Below, piece by piece: positions 36,917 to 43,755 of a stretch of 64,000 nt of DNA; the stretch's first letter is position 1, and the number at the start of each line of letters is the position of its first letter. The DNA lies in the NCBI RefSeq assembly GCF_004167665.1, contig NZ_SEWE01000004.1, forward strand, positions 124,001 through 188,000, read 5' to 3'. Source of the DNA: Hymenobacter persicinus. Lineage in GTDB: Bacteria; Bacteroidota; Bacteroidia; Cytophagales; Hymenobacteraceae. The notes under the pieces are model-generated. The model worked only from the letters and a program-made list of their open reading frames with translations. It had not been told where the DNA came from and searched no databases. The position numbers were made by a program, and so were the translations under genes.

Positions 36917-37504
36917 TTACAGGCGCAGAAAGTTTTCTAGAATCCGGGTGCCGACCGGGCCGCTCTTCTCGGTATGAAACTGCACGGCGTAAAAGTTCTG
37001 GTGTTGGACCGCGGCGCTGAACGGGGCCGGGTAAGCGGCCTGGGCAATGGTGTAGTCCCCCACCGGGGCGAAGTAGCTGTGCACGAAATACACGTAGTCT
37101 TCTTCGCGCAGGCCGGCAAACAGCGGGGAGCGAAGCTGCTGCAGGTTGTTCCAGCCCATATGGGGCACCTTCAGGCCCGCCGCGGCCGGAAACCGCACCA
37201 CGTCGAAGGGCAGAATGCCGAGCAGGTCCACGTCGTTTTCCTCGCTGTGCCGGCCCAGCAGCTGCATGCCCAGGCAGATGCCCAGAAACGGCTGTGTCAG
37301 GGTGGGCAGCAGCTGGTCTAACCCTTGGGCGCGCAGCTCCCGCATGGCCGACGAAGCTTCCCCTTCCCCGGGGAACAGAATCTTGTCGGCCGCCCGGATG
37401 GTGGCGTGGTCGGCCGTGAGCGTGGCCTGCACGCCCAGGCGCTCCAGGGCAAACAACACGGACTGCACGTTCCCACCCTTGTAATCGATAACTGCTATGT
37501 TCAT
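36917..37504 (-). CDS. hisH: Imidazole glycerol phosphate synthase, glutamine amidotransferase subunit
   Basis: A 195-residue class I glutaminase that feeds ammonia to HisF. The catalytic nucleophile Cys is in FLGICLGMQLLG, and the His-Glu pair in AVQFHTEKSG. KVPHMGWNNL and FVHSYFAP are further family blocks. The N-terminus is NIAVIDYKGGNVQSV. Confidence 0.97.
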   Translation of the reverse strand: MNIAVIDYKGGNVQSVLFALERLGVQATLTADHATIRAADKILFPGEGEASSAMRELRAQGLDQLLPTLTQPFLGICLGMQLLGRHSEENDVDLLGILPFDVVRFPAAAGLKVPHMGWNNLQQLRSPLFAGLREEDYVYFVHSYFAPVGDYTIAQAAYPAPFSAAVQHQNFYAVQFHTEKSGPVGTRILENFLRL

Positions 37505-37672
37505 TTGAGCAAGCCTAGGTATTTACTCATTTGTTAATAAGTGCAACTCATTTGCACTTGCTGGATCTGCGCACCCTGCCGTTGCTGTCAAAGGATGAAG
37601 CCAAGGGACACTTTTCAGCTATCAGACATACCTTACCCAATTGTTAAAACATTTGAGTAAGGTATTACCGCC
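37505..37672. repeat. AT-rich hisB-hisH spacer with two palindromes
   Basis: At 37628-37665 is a 38-base palindrome with 18-base arms (left ATACCTTACCCAATTGTT; one G-U type pair and one mismatch) around AA. At 37539-37559 AAGTGCAA pairs with TTGCACTT. The spacer is clearly poorer in GC than the operon genes. Confidence 0.75.
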
Positions 37673-38776
37673 TTACAAAATTCCTTTCGTGCTGGGTATC
37701 TCCATCTTGCCGGCATCCCGCACCAGGGCCATTTTGATGGCCTTGGCCACGGCTTTGAAAATGGCTTCTATCTTATGGTGCTCGTTCTGGCCTTCGGCTT
37801 TAATGTTGAGGTTGCAACGGGCCGCGTCGGCGAAGCTCTTGAAGAAATGGTAAAACATTTCGCAGGGCATATCCCCTATTTTCTCCCGCTTGAACTCGGC
37901 GTCCCACACCAGCCAGGGGCGGCCGGAAAAGTCGATGGCCGCCTGGGCCAGCACGTCGTCCATGGGCAGCAGAAAGCCGTAGCGGGCCAGCCCGCGCTTG
38001 TCGCCCAAAGCCAGGGTGAAAGCTTCACCCAGGGCAATGGCCGTGTCCTCGATGGTGTGGTGCTCGTCGATGTGCAAGTCGCCCTGCACGTCGATTTTCA
38101 TATCGACGCCGGAGTGCTTGCTGAGCTGGTCGAGCATGTGGTCGAAAAAGCCCAGCCCGGTGTTCATCCGCGGGCGGCCGGCCCCGTCGAGGTTGAGCTC
38201 GATGCGAATCTTGGTTTCGTTCGTGTCCCGTTGTACTACGGCCGTGCGGGCGGGCAGACGCAGGAATTGGTATATCTCGTCCCAGCTCGTGGTGCTCAGC
38301 GCGGCCCGCTCGTCGGCCTCAGCCCGGATCAGGATGGCCTGGCAGCCCAGGTTCTGGGCCAGCTCCACGTCGGTGAGCCGGTCGCCGATGACGAAGGAGT
38401 TGGCCAAGTCGTAATCCGGGGTATTCAGATACTGCCCCAGCATACCGGTGCCGGGCTTGCGGGTGGGCAGGTTGTCGTGGGGGAAGCTGCGGTCGATGTG
38501 CTCGCGCGCAAACTCCACCCCTTCCGAGCGCAGAATGTCGAGCATCAGCGTGTGGGCGGGCCAGAACGTTGCCTCGGGGAAGCTCGCCGTACCCAGCCCG
38601 TCCTGGTTGCTGACCAGCACCAGCTCGTAGTCCAGCTCCCGGGCAATGCGGGCCAGCCCGCTGATGGCGCCGGGCACAAACTGAAACTTGTCCCGAGTCA
38701 GGGCGTCCACCTGAAAATCCGTTGGCGGCTCCACCAGGATGGTGCCGTCGCGGTCAATGAAGAGTACTTTTTTCAT
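37673..38776 (-). CDS. hisB: HisB: histidinol-phosphatase / imidazoleglycerol-phosphate dehydratase
   Basis: A 367-residue bifunctional enzyme. Residues 1-~165 are a HAD phosphatase ([54 protein letters not shown]). Residues ~175-367 are IGP dehydratase with metal-binding motifs [33 protein letters not shown] and [14 protein letters not shown]. This fusion, known from enterobacteria, is also common in Bacteroidota. It lies between hisC and hisH. Confidence 0.98.
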   Translation of the reverse strand: MKKVLFIDRDGTILVEPPTDFQVDALTRDKFQFVPGAISGLARIARELDYELVLVSNQDGLGTASFPEATFWPAHTLMLDILRSEGVEFAREHIDRSFPHDNLPTRKPGTGMLGQYLNTPDYDLANSFVIGDRLTDVELAQNLGCQAILIRAEADERAALSTTSWDEIYQFLRLPARTAVVQRDTNETKIRIELNLDGAGRPRMNTGLGFFDHMLDQLSKHSGVDMKIDVQGDLHIDEHHTIEDTAIALGEAFTLALGDKRGLARYGFLLPMDDVLAQAAIDFSGRPWLVWDAEFKREKIGDMPCEMFYHFFKSFADAARCNLNIKAEGQNEHHKIEAIFKAVAKAIKMALVRDAGKMEIPSTKGIL

Positions 38777-38854
38777 GGGGTAAAAAAGCGCCGGCGAAAC
38801 CAGCGCGGAAGAAGCGGTAAAAAAACTGAGAGCGGCAAACCACGCGAAGGTGCG

Positions 38855-39910
38855 TTAGCCCGGCTGATACTCCCGCAGCGCGGCCAGCAGCAGCTCGTTT
38901 TCGGTGGCCGTGCCCACCGTCAGGCGGAGCGTGCCGGCGCAGCCGGGCTGGGTCGTACGGTTGCGTACCACGATGCCCTTGTCGAGCAGGTACTCGTACA
39001 CGGCCGTCGCGTCGGGGTGGAAACGGACGAGTAGAAAGTTGGCGTCGGACGGGAAAACGTGCTCCACGATCGGCAGTGCGGGTAACCGCTCAGCCAGCCA
39101 GGCGCGGCCGGTGAGCAACTCCCGGCGCATCTGCTCGAACCGGGGTGCATCGGCCAGGGCGGCCAGCGCGTGCTGCTGGGTGGCTTCCGATACGTTGTAG
39201 GGCGGCTTGATCTTGTTGAGGTAGGCAATGATGTCGGGCGCGGCGAAGGCCATGCCCAGGCGCAGTCCGGCCAGCCCCCAGGCCTTGGAGAATGTCTGCA
39301 GCACCACCAGGTTGGGAAACTCGGCCAGGCGGGTCGTCCAGCTCGGGGCCGCGGCGAAGTCGGCGTAGGCCTCGTCCACCACTACCAGCCCGCGGAAGCC
39401 GCGCAGGATTTGCTCCATGGCCGCGGCGTGTAGCAGGTTGCCGGTGGGGTTGTTGGGCGAACACAGCCACACGAGCTTGGCCGAGGAAGCCAGAATCTGC
39501 GCCACGGCCTGCGGCGAGACCTTGAAGTCGGCCGTGAGCGGGACTCGCTCAATGCCCACGTCGTTGAGGTTGGCGGCCACCTCGTACATGCCGTAGGTGG
39601 GCGGCAGAATCAGCAGACTATCCTGGCCGGGCACGCAGGTCAGGCGCACGAGCAGGTCGATGGCCTCGTCGGAACCGTTGCCCAGAAAGAGTTGGTCGGG
39701 AGACACGCCTTTCAGCGAGGCCAGGGCCGCCTTCACGGCCCGCTGGTGGGGGTCGGGGTAGCGGTTAAAGGAGTCCGGGCCGGCGCTGCCGAGGCTGTTT
39801 TCGTTGGCGTCGAGCATCACCCGGGCCTCACCCTGAAACTCGTCGCGGGCCGAGGAGTAGGGCTTCATGGCGCGGATGTTGGGGCGAACGAGCGAATCTA
39901 GATTAAACAT
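38855..39910 (-). CDS. hisC: Histidinol-phosphate aminotransferase
   Basis: A 351-residue PLP-dependent fold-type I aminotransferase for step 7. The N-terminus is NIRAMKPYSSARDEFQGE. LDANENSLG and YPDPHQRAVKAALA are family blocks. WLCSPNNPTGNLL and VVDEAYADF contain the PLP-contacting Asn and Asp; the Schiff-base Lys is in LQTFSKAWGLAGLRLGMAF. Start at 39910; the much longer open frame upstream is the antisense-like overlap of hisD in another frame. Confidence 0.98.
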   Translation of the reverse strand: MFNLDSLVRPNIRAMKPYSSARDEFQGEARVMLDANENSLGSAGPDSFNRYPDPHQRAVKAALASLKGVSPDQLFLGNGSDEAIDLLVRLTCVPGQDSLLILPPTYGMYEVAANLNDVGIERVPLTADFKVSPQAVAQILASSAKLVWLCSPNNPTGNLLHAAAMEQILRGFRGLVVVDEAYADFAAAPSWTTRLAEFPNLVVLQTFSKAWGLAGLRLGMAFAAPDIIAYLNKIKPPYNVSEATQQHALAALADAPRFEQMRRELLTGRAWLAERLPALPIVEHVFPSDANFLLVRFHPDATAVYEYLLDKGIVVRNRTTQPGCAGTLRLTVGTATENELLLAALREYQPG

Positions 39911-39975
39911 GGCGGGGGAAATACGCAAACGGGTTGGCGCGCTGCGGGCGCGGGTGAACAACGTAAGTGGCGGCC

Positions 39976-41280
39976 TCAGGCCGGGGTGCCGGCCAGCGCG
40001 TCGAGGCGGAGCGTGACGGCCCGGGCGTGGGCGCTGAGCCCTTCGGCCTCGGCCATGGTTTCGACGATGGGTCCCAGACTGTGCAGGCCCTCGGCGGTAA
40101 GGCGCTGGAAGGTAATTTTCTTCAGAAACGAGTCGAGCGAGACCCCGCTGTAGTTGTGGGCGTAGCCGTTGGTGGGCAGCGTGTGGTTGGTGCCCGAGGC
40201 GTAGTCGCCCACGGCCTCCGGGGTCAGGTGGCCCAGAAACACTGAGCCGGCGCTGGTCACGCCGCCGGCCAGCTGGTCGGGGTTTTTCACGGCCAGAATC
40301 AGGTGCTCGGGGGCGTACTGGTTCGAGAAAAACAGCATTTCTTCCGGCGTGCGCAGCAGAATGGCCCGGCTTTCTTCCAGGGCCTGGGCCGCCACCGCCG
40401 CCCGGGGCAGCGTGGCCAGCTGACGCTGCACCTCGACCTTGGTGGCTTCGAGCACCGCCAGCGAGTCCGACAGCAGGATTACCTGGGAGTCGGGGCCGTG
40501 CTCGGCCTGGCTGAGCAGGTCGGCGGCCACGAAAGCGGGGTTGGCCGTCTCGTCGGCAATGACCAGCACTTCCGAAGGGCCCGCCGGCATGTCGATGGCC
40601 ACGCCGTAGCGGGTGGCCAGCTGCTTGGCGGCCGTCACGTAGCGGTTGCCGGGGCCGAAAATCTTGTCGACGGCCGGCACCGACGCCGTGCCCCCGCTCA
40701 GGGCGGCCACGGCCTGGGCCCCGCCCGCCTTGATGATCGTCGTGATGCCCAGCAGCTGGGCCGTGAACAGAATGGTGGGGTTCACCGAGCCGTCGGCCTG
40801 GGGCGGCGTGCACAGCACCACCTCGGGGCACCCCGCCAGCCGGGCCGGTACGCCCAGCATCAGCAGGGTGCTGAACAGGGGCGCTGTGCCGCCGGGAATG
40901 TAGAGTCCCACGCGCTGCACGGGCACGGCCCGGCGCCAGCACAGCACCCCCGGCATGGTTTCCACCCGCTCCTCGGCGGGACGCTGCACTTCGTGGAAGC
41001 GGCGGATGTTGGCGTGGGCCTGACGAATGGCGGTTTGCAGCGCCGCCGGCACCTGGGCCGCGGCGGCCTCCAGCTCCTGGGGCGTCACGCGCAGGCCGGT
41101 GGCCCCCAGGTCGGCCCCGTCGAAGCGGTGGGCGTAGTCGAGCAGGGCCGCGTCGCCGCGCTGGCGCACGTCGGTGAAGATCTGCTCCACCCGCTGGGCC
41201 ACCTCGTGGGCCTCGGCGGCGGCGGCCCGCTGCTGGAGCGCCGCCCATTCCGGCTGATTGGGATATTGAAAGATTTGCAT
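39976..41280 (-). CDS. hisD: Histidinol dehydrogenase
   Basis: A 434-residue zinc enzyme that performs the last two oxidations to histidine with NAD+. Family blocks: VGLYIPGGTAPLFSTLLMLGVPA, IFGPGNRYVTAAKQ, DMPAGPSEVLVIAD, LLSQAEHGPDSQVIL and the catalytic Glu-His in FSNQYAPEHLIL, plus GDYASGTNHTLPT. Start at 41280 gives MQIFQYPNQPEW; the longer open frame runs into hisG. Confidence 0.98.
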   Translation of the reverse strand: MQIFQYPNQPEWAALQQRAAAAEAHEVAQRVEQIFTDVRQRGDAALLDYAHRFDGADLGATGLRVTPQELEAAAAQVPAALQTAIRQAHANIRRFHEVQRPAEERVETMPGVLCWRRAVPVQRVGLYIPGGTAPLFSTLLMLGVPARLAGCPEVVLCTPPQADGSVNPTILFTAQLLGITTIIKAGGAQAVAALSGGTASVPAVDKIFGPGNRYVTAAKQLATRYGVAIDMPAGPSEVLVIADETANPAFVAADLLSQAEHGPDSQVILLSDSLAVLEATKVEVQRQLATLPRAAVAAQALEESRAILLRTPEEMLFFSNQYAPEHLILAVKNPDQLAGGVTSAGSVFLGHLTPEAVGDYASGTNHTLPTNGYAHNYSGVSLDSFLKKITFQRLTAEGLHSLGPIVETMAEAEGLSAHARAVTLRLDALAGTPA

Positions 41281-41396
41281 CTGGTTGGGGTCTGGGAAAC
41301 TTAGGGACCGGGCAGGTGGCGGGTGGGACTTGGGCGTTGCAGCGGCCTTACCTGGCAACCACTGCTCTGGGCTCCGACGCCCTCCCCGAAAACCAC

Positions 41397-42248
41397 CTAC
41401 GAAATCATCTTCTCGATTGGGAGCACCAGGATGCCTTCGGCACCCACGGCTTTGAGCTGGCCGGTGATGTGCCAGAAGTCGTCCTCGTTGACCACCGACT
41501 GCACCGACACCCAGCCCGTTTCGGCCAGGGGCGTCACGGTGGGCGACTTGATGCCGGGCAGCAGAGCCTTCACCGCGTCGAGGGCCGCTACGGGGGCGTT
41601 GAGCAGGATGTACTTGTTGCGGCGGGCCCGGCGCACGGCCTGCATCCGGAACTGTAGCTGGGCGAGCAGCTCCCGCTTTTCGGCGCTCAGGTTCTGGTTG
41701 GCAATCAGCACGGCCTCGGAGCGAAACACGGTTTCCACTTCGCGCAGGCCGTTGCCCAGCAGCGTGGACCCCGAGGACACGATGTCGCAGATGGCGTCGG
41801 CCAGGCCGATGCTGGGCGCAATTTCCACCGAGCCGCTGATGGTGTGCAGATTGGCCTGCACCCCTTCGCCGGCCAGGTAGCGGCCCAGGATTTCGGGGTA
41901 CGAGGTAGCAATGTTTTTGCCCTGCAAATCGGCCACCGAGCGGTAGGGCTCGTTGCGGAGCACGGCCAGCGAGAGGCGGCACTTGCTGAAGCCCAGGGTT
42001 TCGACTTCCAGGCTCGGAAAGCCGGCTTCCACCAGCACGTTCTGGCCCACAATCCCTAAGTCGGCCACGCCGTCCTGCACGTAGCCGGGAATGTCGTCGT
42101 CGCGCAGGAACAGGATTTCGAGGGGGAAGTTGGTGGCTTCGGTTTTGAGCTTGTAGGTGCTGCTGACGAAGGAGATGCCGCACTCGCGGATGAGGTTGAG
42201 CGAGTCCTCGCTCAGGCGGCCCGACTTCTGAATGGCTAAACGAATCAT
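41397..42248 (-). CDS. hisG: ATP phosphoribosyltransferase (long form)
   Basis: A 283-residue committed-step enzyme of histidine synthesis, the long form with its own C-terminal regulatory domain for feedback inhibition by histidine (LLNAPVAALDAVKALLPGIKSPTV). N-terminal IRLAIQKSGRLSEDSLNLI, DLGIVGQNVLVEAG and the phosphate loop GLADAICDIVSSGSTLLGNG are clear. First enzyme gene of the operon, 187 bp after the leader peptide stop; the attenuator hairpins lie between. Confidence 0.97.
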   Translation of the reverse strand: MIRLAIQKSGRLSEDSLNLIRECGISFVSSTYKLKTEATNFPLEILFLRDDDIPGYVQDGVADLGIVGQNVLVEAGFPSLEVETLGFSKCRLSLAVLRNEPYRSVADLQGKNIATSYPEILGRYLAGEGVQANLHTISGSVEIAPSIGLADAICDIVSSGSTLLGNGLREVETVFRSEAVLIANQNLSAEKRELLAQLQFRMQAVRRARRNKYILLNAPVAALDAVKALLPGIKSPTVTPLAETGWVSVQSVVNEDDFWHITGQLKAVGAEGILVLPIEKMIS

Positions 42249-42258
42249 GGAATTACCT

Positions 42259-42293
42259 AAAAAAAGCGCAGCGCGGCCCGGGGCAGGCTGGCG
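42259..42293 (-). terminator. Second candidate hairpin with T7 just before hisG
   Basis: On the minus strand, CGCCAGC pairs with GCTGCG (one bulge) and the last pairs are followed by CTTTTTTT. It ends 10 bases before the hisG ATG. Weaker than the upstream candidate; the T7 run may instead be ordinary A/T-rich leader sequence. Confidence 0.45.
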
Positions 42294-42346
42294 GTTGGGA
42301 AGAAGCTGGTTACGGGAAACAGGACCGTTGCGGCGGAAAAAGCGGC

Positions 42347-42386
42347 AAAAAGCGGTCGGGCCACCCTCTGGGGCGGCCGGGCTACC
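42347..42386 (-). terminator. Histidine-operon attenuator: terminator hairpin
   Basis: On the minus strand, CGGCCGCCC pairs with GGGTGGCC(C)G around CAGA, with an outer GGT/ACC helix, followed by GCTTTTTGCCGCTTTTT. It lies about 50 bases after the leader stop. Its 5' arm (GGTAGCCC) is also the 3' arm of the competing hairpin at 42379-42403, so the two exclude each other. Confidence 0.65.
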
Positions 42387-42403
42387 GGCTTAGCGGTGCG
42401 CCC
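42379..42403 (-). promoter_or_regulatory. Candidate antiterminator hairpin of the histidine leader
   Basis: On the minus strand, GGGC-gc-ACCG-ctaagc-CGGT-a-GCCC: two short helices (GGGC/GCCC and ACCG/CGGT) that share the segment GGTAGCCC with the terminator hairpin. Forming it would block the terminator. Confidence 0.5.
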
Positions 42404-42425
42404 AACGGGGACGATATGCTGCGTT

Positions 42426-42447
42426 CATTCCTCTACTAAGAGGAATG
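42426..42447 (-). promoter_or_regulatory. Hairpin over the leader-peptide stop codon (1:2 hairpin)
   Basis: CATTCCTCT-TAGT-AGAGGAATG, a perfect 9-bp stem with a 4-base loop containing the leader stop codon TAG, and starting in the last His codon. A ribosome stalled on the His codons would cover its 5' arm. Confidence 0.8.
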
Positions 42448-42555
42448 GTGGCCGTGCACATGATGGTGCGCCGCGCGCAGCCAGCCAGCGGCAACGCTCC
42501 CGGAGGGGGCGGCGGCTTGAGGGCGGGTGCGGAAAAGGGGCGCGACGAAGGTCAT
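42436..42555 (-). CDS. hisL: Histidine-operon leader peptide (HisL-like)
   Basis: A 39-codon open frame, too short for routine gene callers, between the operon promoter and hisG. It starts ATG at 42555, about 13 bases after the predicted transcription start, and ends TAG at 42436-42438. Residues 30-39 read HHHVHGHHSS: six His codons within eight positions, at 42445-42468, just before the stop. Such runs are the signature of amino-acid attenuation leaders, in which a ribosome slowed by scarce charged tRNA-His changes RNA folding. Downstream hairpins at 42426-42447, 42379-42403 and 42347-42386 fit that model. The sequence has no similarity required to the enterobacterial HisL beyond the His run. 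Confidence 0.85.
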   Translation of the reverse strand: MTFVAPLFRTRPQAAAPSGSVAAGWLRAAHHHVHGHHSS

Positions 42556-42573
42556 GGAGGCGAATTGCTGGGG

Positions 42574-42604
42574 CAAATGTACGAGCAGCGGAACGGGAAC
42601 AAAA
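42574..42604 (-). promoter_or_regulatory. Promoter of the histidine operon
   Basis: On the minus strand, -7 element TACATTTG (plus-strand 42574-42581) matches TAnnTTTG exactly; a TTTTG at 42600-42604 lies 18 bases upstream. It places the transcript start about 13 bases before the leader ATG. Confidence 0.75.
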
Positions 42605-42740
42605 TTTTACCGGGTAAAAAATCCTGAAAACCCGGACCTTTGCGGGCACGTTTTCTAGCCCACCGGGCTTTTGGCACCATTGTTTCGGGGTGCCGGCGCG
42701 GCGCGGACCTCCCGCCTAGCTTCGGCCTTACTTCCCTCCT

Positions 42741-43640
42741 ATGCGCTTTATTCGCCTTTCTGCCCTGGTTTTCGCCGGCAGTGTTTCCCTTGGTTTTTTC
42801 ACTGCCCCGCCGGCCCGGGCCCAAAGCCACGCCGAGCAGCAGCAGCTGGCCCTGCCCCAGGTAAGTCCCCACGCGGTGGTGCAGCAAACGGTGGGCCTGA
42901 CCGAGGTGGTACTCGATTATCACTCGCCCAGCGTGCGCAACCGCGCCATCTGGGGCAGCCTCGTTCCCTACGACCAGGTGTGGCGGGCCGGGGCCAACGA
43001 GAATACCATCATTTCCTTTGCCGACCCGGTGGTGCTCAACGGCCAGGCCGTGCCGGCCGGACGCTATTCCTACTACGTGGTGCCCCACGAAAACCGGGAC
43101 TGGGAAGTGGTGCTCAACCGCGTAACCACGCACTGGGGCGCCGAGGGCTACGACGCCAAGGACGACCAGCTCCGGCTGACGGCCTCGCCCGAATCGGCGG
43201 CCATGCACGAGAACCTGCTGTTCTGGTTTTCCGAACTCAAGCCCGCCAGTGCCCGCCTGAACCTGACTTGGGAAAAGCGCACCGTGAGCGTGCTGGTCGA
43301 GACGGACGTGCATACCAAGGTGCTGGCCACCATCGAGCAGACCATCGCCGCCCAGCCCCAGAACTGGCAGCTGCTGGCCCAGGCCGCCGACTACTTGGTG
43401 CAGAACAACCTCGAGTCGGAGCTGGCGCTGCGCTACATCAACGAGTCGATCCGGCTCAAGGAAGCCTACACCAACACCTGGATCAAGGCCCGGCTACTAG
43501 CTTCCAAGCAGGACTACGATACGGCCATCGTCTATGGCCGCAAGGCCATCAAGCTCGGCGAAAAGCAGGATACCAACTTCAAAACCCAGCTCCCCAACAT
43601 GCGCCTGGCCCTGACCGAGTGGCAGAGCAAAGCCTATTAG
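42741..43640 (+). CDS. DUF2911 exported protein with C-terminal TPR-like helices
   Basis: A 299-residue exported protein. Signal peptide ~1-28 (ends ARAQ). The DUF2911 core is a beta-rich domain with VGLTEVVLDYHSPSVRNRAIWG, VPYDQVWRAGANENT and DWEVVLNRVTTHWG. Residues ~200-299 are helical, resembling TPR units (WQLLAQAADYLVQNNLESELALRYINESIRL). Function unknown; widespread in Bacteroidota. Divergent from the histidine operon; the 185-bp gap holds the operon promoter and a near-consensus GACCTTTG for this gene. Confidence 0.92.
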   Translation: MRFIRLSALVFAGSVSLGFFTAPPARAQSHAEQQQLALPQVSPHAVVQQTVGLTEVVLDYHSPSVRNRAIWGSLVPYDQVWRAGANENTIISFADPVVLNGQAVPAGRYSYYVVPHENRDWEVVLNRVTTHWGAEGYDAKDDQLRLTASPESAAMHENLLFWFSELKPASARLNLTWEKRTVSVLVETDVHTKVLATIEQTIAAQPQNWQLLAQAADYLVQNNLESELALRYINESIRLKEAYTNTWIKARLLASKQDYDTAIVYGRKAIKLGEKQDTNFKTQLPNMRLALTEWQSKAY

Positions 43641-43667
43641 GAGTTAGGTCTTCCATCTAAAAGAAGA

Positions 43668-43693
43668 GCCCCGCAACTGGATAGTTGCGGGGC
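43668..43693. terminator. Hairpin between convergent genes
   Basis: GCCCCGCAACT-ggat-AGTTGCGGGGC, a perfect 11-bp stem. There is no immediate T tract, but CTTTTTAG follows 6 bases later. Confidence 0.75.
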
Positions 43694-43755
43694 ATTACGC
43701 TTTTTAGCCTAGTCCCAGAATCTTATTTCCGGAAACCTGAGTTCCTGACTTCGGC

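Noticed and set aside
38855..41248. A 797-codon frame including hisC with an N-terminal extension
   Set aside because: The extension is Arg/Pro/Gly-rich and is the out-of-frame reading of hisD; hisC starts at 39910.
39976..42183. A 735-codon frame including hisD with an N-terminal extension
   Set aside because: The extension is the out-of-frame reading of hisG; hisD starts at 41280.
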